Shown here in pieces: positions 26,710 through 34,906 of a stretch of DNA of 64,000 nucleotides. Within the stretch, counting starts at the first letter, position 1, and every line of letters starts with the position of its first letter. Where the stretch lies: NCBI RefSeq assembly GCF_900101495.1, contig NZ_FMUS01000001.1, forward strand, positions 1 to 64,000. Reading direction: 5' to 3'. The position numbers were made by a program, and so were the translations under genes. Origin of the DNA: Alkaliphilus peptidifermentans DSM 18978 (lineage in GTDB: Bacteria; Bacillota; Clostridia; Peptostreptococcales; Natronincolaceae). The notes under the pieces are model-generated. The model ran no database searches. It saw only the letters and a list, made by a program, of their open reading frames with translations, and was not told the origin of the DNA.

Positions 26710-27486
26710 TTATATATATGGAGTTGTTGCTGGCTTAGGCTCTTCTCCAAGGGTCCCTAAAAGCTTAACCCCAACTTCTCTTGCAGCAATTAGTGATTGT
26801 CTTACTGCACCAGAATCTCCACTGATAAATAGAATTACCTCATTTGAGTAGCTTGTTCCACTTGCTGGCGAAGCATATCCAATAACATCTACATTTGCAG
26901 ATTTTACTGCTGTATCTGCAATGATAACGCCAATTGCAGCAGGTGCTCCTACTATAAGACCAAAGGACTTACCTATAGGTGCATTAAAGGCTTTTTGACA
27001 AGCATAGCTTGCTCTAGCAGTGTACTGGAACTCAAGATGACCTGCATCGTTGGCATAAACATCGCCAAAGGTTCTGTCTAGTTCCTTTAAGGTTACTTCA
27101 ACTGCTCTTCTTGCATCAGAAACATCTTCAGCTCCGAAGATTATTAAGGATCCATGTCCTGCTCCGCCTTTGGTATCTCTAGCAAGCTCTATAGTTACTA
27201 TTTCTGTGTTTGTAGCTTTTACAGCTTCATCAGCTGCCATTATTTGAGGTCCTGCTCCTGTACGGGCACCGATAATACCTATAGAGCGATATTTTTTGTC
27301 TAGCTTCATCATTTCATGAAGACTTGGATCTACATTTGCAATTACCAACCCAATTGTATCGCCAATGGCTGTTCCTACAAATTCTGTCATTCCACAATAT
27401 TTTTGTTGAGGCTTAGCTTCAGCCTTAGGTTCTTCAACCTTTTTCATAACTTCTTCCATAATCTTTTCAATTAATTGCTCTTTCAT
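26710..27486 (-). CDS. pduB: PduB: tandem-BMC trimeric shell protein
   Basis: 258 residues. Two BMC domains (about 35-130 and 150-245) form a trimer that looks like a hexamer, with small metabolite pores. TEFVGTAIGDTIGLVIANVDP and [20 protein letters not shown] are PduB signatures. The first 20 residues (KEQLIEKIMEEVMKKVEEP) look like the encapsulation helices of PduD and PduL; in Salmonella the PduB N-terminus ties the shell to the enzyme core. It lies 33 bp downstream of pduA. Confidence 0.95.
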   Translation of the reverse strand: MKEQLIEKIMEEVMKKVEEPKAEAKPQQKYCGMTEFVGTAIGDTIGLVIANVDPSLHEMMKLDKKYRSIGIIGARTGAGPQIMAADEAVKATNTEIVTIELARDTKGGAGHGSLIIFGAEDVSDARRAVEVTLKELDRTFGDVYANDAGHLEFQYTARASYACQKAFNAPIGKSFGLIVGAPAAIGVIIADTAVKSANVDVIGYASPASGTSYSNEVILFISGDSGAVRQSLIAAREVGVKLLGTLGEEPKPATTPYI

Positions 27487-27518
27487 TTTTTTACACCTCC
27501 ACTAATATTCATAGATTC

Positions 27519-27791
27519 CTATCTAGGTAACATCTTTTCAACGTCTGTATGCGGTCTTGGAATTACATGAACAGAAACAACTTCGCCAACCTTTTCTGCA
27601 GCAGCTGCTCCTGCATCAGTAGCAGCCTTTACAGCTCCTACATCGCCTCTAACCATTACTGTAACTAAGCCTGATCCTATTTTTTCATAGCCTACCAGCA
27701 TTACATTTGCTGCCTTTACCATAGCATCGGCTGCTTCAACAGCACCAACCAAACCCTTTGTTTCTACCATCCCTAATGCTTCCTTGGTCAT
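27519..27791 (-). CDS. pduA: PduA-type BMC hexamer shell protein, first gene of the operon
   Basis: 90 residues, one BMC domain. [19 protein letters not shown], pore loop KIGSGL and [18 protein letters not shown] are all present, as in PduA and PduJ. It differs from the 20616-20894 copy at about a dozen positions. The RBS is GGGGGC just before ATG 27791. The promoter candidate lies 200 bp upstream with a long leader. Confidence 0.93.
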   Translation of the reverse strand: MTKEALGMVETKGLVGAVEAADAMVKAANVMLVGYEKIGSGLVTVMVRGDVGAVKAATDAGAAAAEKVGEVVSVHVIPRPHTDVEKMLPR

Positions 27792-27845
27792 CTAAAAAGC
27801 CCCCTTTTTCATTTTTTTGTGTAGCATTTTGTTTGAAGTCCTTTT

Positions 27846-27859
27846 TATAAACGTTTTCC
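27846..27859 (-). promoter_or_regulatory. cre-like site (CcpA) in the pdu leader
   Basis: Minus strand GGAAAACGTTTATA differs from the cre consensus TGWAANCGNTNWCA at two positions. It lies 55 bp before the pduA start, downstream of the promoter, where a bound repressor could act as a roadblock. It overlaps a small hairpin (TAAACG/CGTTTA), so symmetry alone could explain it. Confidence 0.4.
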
Positions 27860-27998
27860 TCCGTTTATTTATAAGAACTGATATATGTGTATTTGTAGAT
27901 TTCTATATTTATTGCTAATTGCCTTGATAGGAATTTGTCCTCTAATGATAAACATTTGTAAGTGTGTATACAGTCTACGGATAATATTTTGTTAAATA

Positions 27999-28028
27999 GT
28001 TATAATTTTCTGTCATTTTATTAGTCAA
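27999..28028 (-). promoter_or_regulatory. Candidate pdu operon promoter
   Basis: On the minus strand TTGACT (28028-28023), an 18-bp spacer and TATAAC (28004-27999). It is directed at pduA, with a leader of about 200 nt, and lies just behind the terminator of the regulator gene. An adjacent imperfect palindrome could bind the AraC-type activator. Confidence 0.5.
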
Positions 28029-28042
28029 GGTAATTTATTGCC
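28029..28042. promoter_or_regulatory. Near-palindrome next to the pdu -35 box
   Basis: GGTAAT-TT-ATTGCC, one mismatch between arms, immediately abuts the -35 hexamer at 28028. This is the usual position for class II activator binding, and the AraC-type response regulator is encoded just upstream. Only proximity supports the role. Confidence 0.4.
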
Positions 28043-28062
28043 TTACAAAGATATTTTTTAGT

Positions 28063-28102
28063 CAAAAAAAGCAAACTTGGGTGACATAATCACCCAAGTT
28101 TG
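28063..28102 (-). terminator. Rho-independent terminator after the response-regulator gene
   Basis: A perfect 13-bp stem (arms 28072-28084 and 28090-28102, GC-rich CTTGGGTGA core) with a 5-base loop, followed on the minus strand by CTTTTTTT (28070-28064). Strong terminator, which separates the regulators from the pdu transcript. Confidence 0.88.
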
Positions 28103-28118
28103 TGAATTATGGAAACAC

Positions 28119-28163
28119 AATGCGACGGGGGTCACTTCTAATTGAAGTGACCCCCGTCGCATT
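28119..28163. repeat. Perfect 20-bp hairpin just past the response-regulator stop
   Basis: Arms 28119-28138 and 28144-28163 are fully complementary (GCGACGGGGGTCACTTC core) around TAATT, 5 bp after the response-regulator stop. It has no T-run and is far more GC-rich than its surroundings. It could be an mRNA 3'-end stabiliser or a mobile palindrome. Confidence 0.6.
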
Positions 28164-28167
28164 TGTA

Positions 28168-29259
28168 TTATATATACCATTTTCCATTTGAAATACGTGT
28201 ATACTTTCTAATCAAATCCTTCTGCTGAGTTTTGTGATTTCCATTGATATCTCTATATTCTGTGGGTGTCATCCCTACTACCTTTTTGAATACCTTACTA
28301 AAGTAATTAGGCTCATTATAGGATAACTCCATTGCGATATTCAATACTGGCATGTCAGACTCAGTAAGTAATTCTTTTGCTCTATCGATTTTTCTTTCCG
28401 TAACATAGTTAACGAAATTTATATCAAGCTCTTTCTTAAAGAGCTTACTTAAATAGTGGGGACTTAGGTGTACATATTCAGCAACTTCCTCCAGTGTTAT
28501 CCCTTTGTGATAGTTCTTTTCTATATAATTTAAGACTGCATTTATTTCATTGTTTTCCTCAACAGCCTTTACATTAATAATTTCTTCGAAAATATAATCT
28601 AAAACTACAAAAAGCTTTTCGCCAACATTATATTGATTAATCATTTCAAAGATACCATCATCATATCTATAATTATTAACCCAGTTCAGCCCCTTGTGTT
28701 CACAAGCCTCCAGCATTCTTTTTGATATAATCTGTGTATTTATCTTCAATTGGTCTTGGTTTTCTCCATGTTGATAAATTAATTGATTAACAACTTCCTT
28801 CATTTTAATCTTTGCGTCTTTATAGTCTTCCATGCGAATCAGCTGAACTAGCTCTTCGATTAACTGTTTCTTTATATCACGTTTAGGGCCCTCTTTCCCT
28901 CTATGCTTCTTCACTGCATCTACAATATCTATTGGTCGTGCTGGTTTTAAAATATAATCATTGGCACCTGATTTCAATGCCCTTTGGGCATAAGTAAAAT
29001 CGTCATAGGCTGATACAATGATTACTACCCTATCTTTATCCTGTCTCTTAATTATCTCTGTAGCCTCAAGTCCATCCATACCCGGCATCCTAATATCCAT
29101 AATAACCATATCTGGGTTATGCTTTTCACATAATTCAACAGCTTTTTTGCCTGTTGATGCCTCGCCAACAATTAAAATATCATCGTCTTCGTCATTTAGA
29201 ATGATTTTAAGAGCCTCTCGCTCTAGATATTCATCATCTACTAAAAGTACTTTATACAT
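28168..29259 (-). CDS. AraC-type response regulator, likely pdu activator
   Basis: 363 residues. The receiver domain (1-120) has the acidic pair DDE at 8-10, phosphorylation site Asp55 in VIMDIRMPG and Lys in LKPA. The middle is a linker. The C-terminus holds two AraC HTH motifs (GITLEEVAEYVHLSPHYLSKLFKKELDINFVNY and MPVLNIAMELSYNEPNYFSKVFKK). It overlaps the kinase gene by 8 nt and is followed by the terminator before pduA. In clostridial BMC loci this type of two-component pair switches on the operon, so control of pdu is likely. Confidence 0.88.
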   Translation of the reverse strand: MYKVLLVDDEYLEREALKIILNDEDDDILIVGEASTGKKAVELCEKHNPDMVIMDIRMPGMDGLEATEIIKRQDKDRVVIIVSAYDDFTYAQRALKSGANDYILKPARPIDIVDAVKKHRGKEGPKRDIKKQLIEELVQLIRMEDYKDAKIKMKEVVNQLIYQHGENQDQLKINTQIISKRMLEACEHKGLNWVNNYRYDDGIFEMINQYNVGEKLFVVLDYIFEEIINVKAVEENNEINAVLNYIEKNYHKGITLEEVAEYVHLSPHYLSKLFKKELDINFVNYVTERKIDRAKELLTESDMPVLNIAMELSYNEPNYFSKVFKKVVGMTPTEYRDINGNHKTQQKDLIRKYTRISNGKWYI

Positions 29260-30502
29260 GTAAAGCTCTCCTCGAATTTATTTTCTTAGGAATTCTAACC
29301 TTTACCGTTGTCCCCACTTCAAGTTTGCTTTTTATTTCGATCTTGTATTCTGGTCCATAATGATGGGTTAATCTTTTATTTACATTATTAATGCCAATGC
29401 CAATAGAGGTTGTCATTCCCTCAATATCTTTATCTTCGTCAAGAATCATTTTAAGTCTATCCTTTGGAATACCAATTCCATCATCAGATATTTCAATTAT
29501 AACTTCATCTTCATATGCATAACCTGTAATTTTAATATTTCCATATTCTTCTTTAGGCTCTAATCCATGATTAATTGAATTTTCTACCAGTGATTGTAAT
29601 ATCATTGAAGGTATTAAAATTTTATGAAGGGAATTAGGTATATCTATTTTGTACTGAATCCGTTCGCCAAACCTTACTGACTGTATTTTTAGATATCGTT
29701 CGATATGGTCAATTTCATCCTTTAGTTCAACTAGCTTATTAATACTCTTTAGTACATAGCGAAGGATTTCTGCCAATGAATGGACAATTTCTTGTGTCTT
29801 TGGCGCCTTTTCAATTAGAGCTAGTCTTCCTACAGTATTTAGTACATTAAATAAAAAGTGTGGATTAACCTGTGATTGTAGGGCTTTAATCTCAGTATCC
29901 TTTAAGGCCTTTTCCAGCTCTGCTCTAACCTTTACCTCTTCCATAAGCTTTAGATTTTGTACGTTAAGCTCCTCCTGCATTAATCGCATTACATCCTTTT
30001 CAACCATATAATTGGAAACTAAAAACATCATCTGGGCGGCGCCTGAAATTTTATCATATGAAATCAGCGGAATTTCATTATAGGCCTCCATTATTTCTTC
30101 ATTATCCTTCCAATGATTTGTTTCGTTTATAATATGGTCCAGCCTACTTAATTCACCTTCTTCTATTTTTACCTGCCCAGCCATAATAGACCCCATATAT
30201 TGTCCATTTATTATGATTGGGATAGCAAAATCTACTAAGCCCGTATGACAACGATAAATATAAGGTTTCTCTTTTCTTGCTGCCTCTAACCCACCATATG
30301 CATCTGATCGGTGACAAGCTTCTCGACATTTACCTTCTTCACGAATAAGCTTGCAAAAACGAGAGAAGTTACTGTATTCAGTGACAGGTCTGCCTTTATA
30401 ATCTACTGTAACTGCGGCTAGTCCAGTTGATCTAGCAAACCCATCTTGTATCTCCTGCAAAATCTCTATGTCAGTAATGTCCCTTAAATGCATTTTCCGC
30501 AT
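29252..30502 (-). CDS. PocR-domain sensor histidine kinase (LytS/YesM-type)
   Basis: 416 residues. The N-terminal PocR ligand-binding domain (about 15-175) includes CxxxC-type cysteines in CKLIREEGKCREACHRSD, RCHTGLVDFAIPI and GQYMGSIMAGQV, then a coiled coil. The kinase part is of the His_kinase type (LQSQVNPHFLFNVLNTVGRL with the phospho-His) and HATPase_c (VENSINHG, DDGIGIPKDRL). No membrane segment is seen, so it probably senses a cytosolic signal, such as the diol. I prefer ATG 30502, with AAGGGG 8 nt upstream; GTG 30511 is the alternative. PocR is the regulator domain of Salmonella pdu/cob, so it fits the locus. Confidence 0.88.
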   Translation of the reverse strand: MRKMHLRDITDIEILQEIQDGFARSTGLAAVTVDYKGRPVTEYSNFSRFCKLIREEGKCREACHRSDAYGGLEAARKEKPYIYRCHTGLVDFAIPIIINGQYMGSIMAGQVKIEEGELSRLDHIINETNHWKDNEEIMEAYNEIPLISYDKISGAAQMMFLVSNYMVEKDVMRLMQEELNVQNLKLMEEVKVRAELEKALKDTEIKALQSQVNPHFLFNVLNTVGRLALIEKAPKTQEIVHSLAEILRYVLKSINKLVELKDEIDHIERYLKIQSVRFGERIQYKIDIPNSLHKILIPSMILQSLVENSINHGLEPKEEYGNIKITGYAYEDEVIIEISDDGIGIPKDRLKMILDEDKDIEGMTTSIGIGINNVNKRLTHHYGPEYKIEIKSKLEVGTTVKVRIPKKINSRRALHV

Positions 30503-30651
30503 CACGGTCACCCCTTAAGAAATCTTATTATTCTTTGTCCACATTTTATACTTATTAAAATTGTATCATAAATATTCTCTATTGGTGTTGATTCTCCCTT
30601 TAAATATTTTAAAAATTTAAAAAAATTTTTTCCATTTATATTTTTTTGAGT

Positions 30652-30676
30652 AAAAAAAAGAATCCTTGATGGATTC
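30652..30676 (-). terminator. arsC terminator
   Basis: Stem GAATCC/GGATTC with a 5-base loop (30660-30676), followed on the minus strand by eight T (30659-30652). It lies just past the arsC stop and before the sensor kinase gene. Confidence 0.75.
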
Positions 30677-30695
30677 TCAGATTGCAAAGTAAAAA

Positions 30696-31100
30696 TTATA
30701 ATTCTCCCTTTTTCACTCGATCGATTAAGAGTTCAACCTTTTTCTTGATTAAGTCTCTAGTATTCCTGAAACCTTCAATCGGTCCACCTGATGGATCTTC
30801 TAGTCCCCAATCCTCTTGGTGCTTACAGGGAACAAAGGGGCAGGATACATTACATCCCATAGTAATAAGTATATCTATTTCTGCAGGAATATCACTTAGT
30901 AATTTAGGATAATGATCACTCATATCAATTAAGGATTCCTCCATTACCTGGACTGCACCATGCTTTACCTCAGGGTACTCTTCAGTGCCTGCAGAATAGA
31001 CCTCTAGCACATCTCCTCCTAAATGCTTTGCCCATCCTTCAGCCATTTGAGAACGGCATGAATTATGAACACATACAAATGCAACAACTTTTTTCTTCAT
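30696..31100 (-). CDS. arsC: Arsenate reductase, ArsC (LMW phosphatase type)
   Basis: 134 residues of the thioredoxin-coupled ArsC family. The P-loop is VCVHNSCRSQMAEG with nucleophile Cys10. Cys83, Cys87 and Cys92 lie in MGCNVSCPFVPC, where the family's two further redox cysteines are expected, and DWGLEDPSG is the conserved substrate-loop end. It reduces arsenate to arsenite, taking electrons from thioredoxin. No arsR, arsB or acr3 gene accompanies it here, so export must come from elsewhere. It sits alone between the pdu regulators and the tdk side of the broken core block. Confidence 0.92.
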   Translation of the reverse strand: MKKKVVAFVCVHNSCRSQMAEGWAKHLGGDVLEVYSAGTEEYPEVKHGAVQVMEESLIDMSDHYPKLLSDIPAEIDILITMGCNVSCPFVPCKHQEDWGLEDPSGGPIEGFRNTRDLIKKKVELLIDRVKKGEL

Positions 31101-31194
31101 AAGGTCACCTCCATATTATTAGATTACCCCATTTAAATTAGCTTTTAGTTAAAAGTATGTAAAATTCAATAAAAAATATTTATTTTCTTTGTTT

Positions 31195-31290
31195 TTGTAT
31201 TATATTACTCATTACTCATTGTTCTCATTACTCATTGTCTTCCATTACTCATTTCTCATTTCTCATTTCTCATTACTAATTACTCATTGT
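31195..31290. repeat. Degenerate ATTACTCATT repeats at the tdk-side break
   Basis: About nine copies or variants of ATTACTCATT and TTCTCATT lie in tandem in 95 bp after the tdk stop. The complement AATGAGTAAT occurs at 47.6 kb. Both arrays sit where the ancestral gene order is broken. Simple AT-rich repeats like these occur widely in some clostridia. Confidence 0.65.
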
Positions 31291-31291
31291 T

Positions 31292-31879
31292 TTATTCTAT
31301 CACCTCATGGCATTTTCTACACCTTGCTTCATAATCTTCTTTTGCTCCAACCAAAATTATAGGATCTGAATATTTAGCAGGCTGTCCATTTACTAGTCTT
31401 TGAGTTCTTGTAGCAGGTAGCTTACACACCATACAAACAGCAGTCAGTTTACTAACATGCTCAGCAATAGACATTAATTGTGGTACAACCTTGAAGGGCT
31501 CGGCCCTAAAATCCATATCTAGCCCAGAGCAGATGATTCTTTTTCCTTTATCTGCTTCCAGCTGACACAACTCAACGATTCCTTCATCGAAAAACTGAAC
31601 CTCATCAATGGCAAGGAGGTCATATTCCTTATCCTTAATATACTCTAATATTTCCTGTGAAGCGTCTACAGCAACACAATCAGCCTGTTTTCCATTGTGG
31701 GAGGTGATACTATCCTTATTATATCTATTATCAATTTTAGGCTTAAAGGCCAATACCTTTAGTTCTGCAATTCTGGCTCTATTTATACGTCTTATTAATT
31801 CTTCACTTTTCCCTGCATACATCGGACCTACAATAATTTCAATGCTTCCGTTCTTTGAATATTCCATTATATCAACCAT
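31292..31879 (-). CDS. tdk: Thymidine kinase
   Basis: 195 residues, type II thymidine kinase, which makes dTMP in the salvage pathway. Walker A VGPMYAGKSEELIR, Walker B LLAIDEVQFF, and the lid region with GLDMDFRAEPF. Zinc cysteines sit in CMVCK and CRKCH. The length is normal. ATG 31879 follows GGGGGGAT. In clostridia the genes after it are yqhQ, prmC and prfA; here the pdu block and arsC follow instead. Confidence 0.95.
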   Translation of the reverse strand: MVDIMEYSKNGSIEIIVGPMYAGKSEELIRRINRARIAELKVLAFKPKIDNRYNKDSITSHNGKQADCVAVDASQEILEYIKDKEYDLLAIDEVQFFDEGIVELCQLEADKGKRIICSGLDMDFRAEPFKVVPQLMSIAEHVSKLTAVCMVCKLPATRTQRLVNGQPAKYSDPIILVGAKEDYEARCRKCHEVIE

Positions 31880-32005
31880 TTTAATATCCCCCCAAAAGCC
31901 TATTATATAAAAAATCTCAAATTAACAATTCCACAGGAGCATCAAAAAAACCTTCATTTTTATATCAAAATAAAAGCTTTTTTGTCATTTATTCTGAACA
32001 TGAAA

Positions 32006-32037
32006 AAATCAAGGTCAGAAGATTTCTGCCGACCTTG
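32006..32037 (-). terminator. Terminator downstream of rpmE
   Basis: Imperfect stem CAAGGTC-AGAA / TTCT-GCC-GACCTTG (32010-32037) followed on the minus strand by ATTTTTTC. It lies between rpmE and tdk. Confidence 0.65.
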
Positions 32038-32059
32038 ATAAAATACTTTATATGGATAA

Positions 32060-32266
32060 TTACATTCCAAATTTCTTCTTGAATTTTTCTACACGTCCAC
32101 CTTTTTCAACTGATTTTTGCTTACCAGTGAAAAACGGATGACATTCTGAGCAAATTTCTACTCTAATTTCATTTTTAGTAGAACCAGTTCTAAATGTGTT
32201 TCCACATGCGCAATGAACTTCTACCTCTTTGTATTCTGGATGAATTTCCTTCTTCATTTTCTTCAC
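32060..32266 (-). CDS. rpmE: 50S ribosomal protein L31
   Basis: 68 residues. The zinc-binding (C+) form: CACG and CSEC supply the four cysteines. [25 protein letters not shown] is the family's C-terminal block. Usual place behind rho and before tdk. The zinc-independent paralogue is not in the window. Confidence 0.96.
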   Translation of the reverse strand: MKKMKKEIHPEYKEVEVHCACGNTFRTGSTKNEIRVEICSECHPFFTGKQKSVEKGGRVEKFKKKFGM

Positions 32267-32390
32267 CTCTTCTTTCCATATCCCTTATATATAATAAGTA
32301 TGATTTATATATCAGCACTACTAACTTCTAGGCTAAATTAACTATTACATTATAGCATACAACATGCATAGGTGCAAGGGTATAATTCCA

Positions 32391-33752
32391 TTAAATCTTC
32401 TTCTTAAACATATCTACAAACTCGAAATTTGATCTGGTTTCTACCAATGAGCTTATTATTTTTTCAGTAACATCTTGAACACTATTATTACTCATGGCCC
32501 TACGAATATTCCATATTGTTTCTAGCTCCAGCTGGTTTAATAATAATTCTTCCCTTCTAGTTCCAGACTTATTAATATCTAATGCAGGGAATATTCTTTT
32601 TTCAGACAGCTTTCTATCCAAATGAAGCTCCATGTTGCCTGTCCCTTTAAATTCCTCGAAAATAACATCATCCATTCGACTTCCCGTCTCAATTAGGGCT
32701 GTTGCAATAATTGTTAAGCTACCACCATTTTCCAGATTCCTTGCAGCTCCAAAAAACCTTTTTGGTTTATGTAAAGCTCCTGGATCAAGTCCACCTGATA
32801 AGGTTCTACCTGTAGGTGGTATTGTAAGGTTATATGCTCTTGCCAGCCTTGTGATACTGTCTAATAGAATAACAACATCCTTACCATGTTCAACAAGTCG
32901 CTGAGCACGGTTTAAAACCATCTCTGCAACCTTTATATGATGGCTAGGCAATTCATCAAAGGTAGAATAAACAACATCTCCCTTTATTGATCGTTGCATA
33001 TCTGTTACTTCCTCAGGTCTTTCATCTATAAGAAGAACAATAATATCTATTTCAGGATAATTGATTGCAATACTATTGGCTATTTTCTGCAGTAATATTG
33101 TTTTACCTGCTTTTGGAGGTGCTACAATCATTCCCCGTTGACCCTTTCCAATAGGCGCAATTAAATCTATCAAGCGTGTTGATAGCTCTTTGTTATTTAG
33201 TTCAAGATTAATTCTTTCTTGGGGATATATCGGGGTAAGATCCTCGAAATTTGGTCGCTTTGTTGCAGAATCCGGTTCTAATCCATTGATTTTTTTCACA
33301 TATAGAAGGGCTTTAAATTTCTCACCACTTTTTGGTGATCTTGTTATTCCTGTAATCTTGTCACCTGTTCGCATGTTAAATCGTCTTATTTGAGACGGAG
33401 AAATATAGATGTCATCATCACTAGAGAGGTAATTTTCTCTTCTTAAAAAGCCATATCCATCAGCGTGGGTTTCTAATATTCCATCTGCTATATTTGCCTC
33501 CTCACCCTCAGGTATTTCATCGTTCAGGTGATCTGGTAGCTGATGATGATTGGTTCTCTTTTCTACCTTTTCTACCTTTTCTTGAATAGGCAATTTTGTT
33601 ATATTATCATCTTTAGTTGTTGTTTCCTTTTGTTCTTGTATCCATTTGATCAACTCATCTTTTTTATACTTTGTCGTACTCTTTAATCCCATGCCCTTTG
33701 CAACTTCTCTTAACTCATTAATTTTCAAGGACACTAAATCTATACTGCTCAA
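32391..33752 (-). CDS. rho: Transcription termination factor Rho
   Basis: 453 residues. The N-terminal SAP-like Rho_N helix ([33 protein letters not shown]) is followed by the cold-shock-type RNA-binding domain ([33 protein letters not shown]) and the RecA-type ATPase with [15 protein letters not shown] (Walker A) and [16 protein letters not shown] (Walker B). The Q- and R-loop residues needed for translocation are in place. It starts with TTG at 33752 behind AGGAGG. A charged linker of about 40 residues (EKVEKVEKR) precedes the RNA-binding domain, as in many Firmicutes. Confidence 0.97.
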   Translation of the reverse strand: MSSIDLVSLKINELREVAKGMGLKSTTKYKKDELIKWIQEQKETTTKDDNITKLPIQEKVEKVEKRTNHHQLPDHLNDEIPEGEEANIADGILETHADGYGFLRRENYLSSDDDIYISPSQIRRFNMRTGDKITGITRSPKSGEKFKALLYVKKINGLEPDSATKRPNFEDLTPIYPQERINLELNNKELSTRLIDLIAPIGKGQRGMIVAPPKAGKTILLQKIANSIAINYPEIDIIVLLIDERPEEVTDMQRSIKGDVVYSTFDELPSHHIKVAEMVLNRAQRLVEHGKDVVILLDSITRLARAYNLTIPPTGRTLSGGLDPGALHKPKRFFGAARNLENGGSLTIIATALIETGSRMDDVIFEEFKGTGNMELHLDRKLSEKRIFPALDINKSGTRREELLLNQLELETIWNIRRAMSNNSVQDVTEKIISSLVETRSNFEFVDMFKKKI

Positions 33753-33858
33753 TTCAACACCTCCTAAACCTTTCTACAGAAGAAATTAGTTCCTCTGTAA
33801 TAACGAGATTTTATCATTTTTTCCAATATTAGTCAACTTATTGTTTTATCAACAAAAG

Positions 33859-34818
33859 TTAGTAAGCATAACTGGGTTTTTTATTAAGCTTATGGATAGT
33901 TTCAACAAATCGAATGGTACCAGTTTCTGATCTCATTACAACTGAATGGGTTTTAGCAATTCCCTTTTTAGGATATACTACTCCCTTTAGTAGCTCTCCA
34001 TCAGAAATTCCTGTTGCTGCAAAGTAAACCTCGTTACCTTTAACTAAATCATCCATATATAATACTTTATCGACATCTATACCCATTTTTATGCATCTAT
34101 TTTTTTCTTCATCTGTATAAGGTACTAATCGACCTTGAAACTCGCCTCCCATAGACTTTAAAGCTGCAGCAGCAATAACTCCTTCCGGGGCACCACCGAT
34201 GCCCAATAGTATATCTACTCCTGTGTATTCAAAACAAGTGGCTAATGCAGCAGCCACATCTCCATCTTTAAATAGCTTTATTCTTGCACCTGCATCTCTA
34301 CATGCCTTAACGATTTCTTCATGCCGAGGCCTATCCAACATAGTTACTGTTAAGTCCCCGATATTTTTATTTAATGCTTCAGCAGTTGCCTTAAGATTTT
34401 CATGTATTGGAGCATCCAAGTGTACTTTACCAGCTGCTTTTGGACCAACAGCTATCTTATCCATATACATATCTGGAGCATTTAGAAGGCAGCCTCTTGG
34501 CGCCATAGCAACAACAGCAATGGCATTAGGCAACCCCTTTGCCACAGAATTTGTACCTTCAACAGGGTCTACCGCAATATCAACCTTTGTACCACAGGTT
34601 CCTACTACTTCGCCTATATATAACATTGGAGCTTCGTCCATCTCGCCTTCTCCAATTACAACCAAACCCTCAATATTAATTGTTTCAAACATTTTTCGCA
34701 TACCATCTACACCTGCTTGGTCAGCAGCAATTTTGTCGCCTCTACCCATATACTTTGCTGCACCCAAGGCTGCTGTTTCTGTAACCCTTACTAAATCTAA
34801 AGCTAAGTTTCTATCCAC
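33859..34818 (-). CDS. glpX: Class II fructose-1,6-bisphosphatase GlpX (copy 1)
   Basis: 319 residues, Li+-sensitive, Mn2+-dependent FBPase of the GlpX type. Metal and phosphate residues lie in [15 protein letters not shown] and DPVEGT, and [20 protein letters not shown] is a family block. GTG start at 34818 behind GAAAGGTAGG. It lies 88 bp downstream of a second glpX and 106 bp before rho. It supports gluconeogenesis, and the usual clostridial partner fsa is now 13 kb away. Confidence 0.95.
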   Translation of the reverse strand: MDRNLALDLVRVTETAALGAAKYMGRGDKIAADQAGVDGMRKMFETINIEGLVVIGEGEMDEAPMLYIGEVVGTCGTKVDIAVDPVEGTNSVAKGLPNAIAVVAMAPRGCLLNAPDMYMDKIAVGPKAAGKVHLDAPIHENLKATAEALNKNIGDLTVTMLDRPRHEEIVKACRDAGARIKLFKDGDVAAALATCFEYTGVDILLGIGGAPEGVIAAAALKSMGGEFQGRLVPYTDEEKNRCIKMGIDVDKVLYMDDLVKGNEVYFAATGISDGELLKGVVYPKKGIAKTHSVVMRSETGTIRFVETIHKLNKKPSYAY

Positions 34819-34845
34819 AAAATTACCTACCTTTCAATGAAAGCT

Positions 34846-34905
34846 TATGAGTAATTATAATTATTAATAAATAATTGCACATTGCTAATTACTAATTGCT
34901 TTATT
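34846..34905. repeat. AT-rich repeat between the two glpX genes
   Basis: Variants of TAATTACTAATTGC and GAGTAATT, similar to the 31.2 and 47.6 kb arrays. It separates the two paralogous glpX genes and could have been the exchange site for their duplication; this is inference. Confidence 0.45.
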
Positions 34906-34906
34906 A

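Larger units (their letters stand above)
27792..28167. other. pdu operon control region
   Basis: 376 bp between the response-regulator gene and pduA. From right to left: a GC-rich hairpin, a rho-independent terminator, a near-palindrome, a -35/-10 promoter, a TTTATA-rich leader with a candidate cre site, and the pduA ribosome site. I saw no cobalamin riboswitch: the GCCACTG B12 box is missing. Confidence 0.6.

Noticed and set aside
27792-28167. B12 riboswitch ahead of pduA
   Set aside because: The leader has no B12 box or related core; control is more likely through the two-component pair.
31195-31290. CRISPR array
   Set aside because: Units are 7-11 bp, adjacent and degenerate, with no spacers of constant size and no cas genes.
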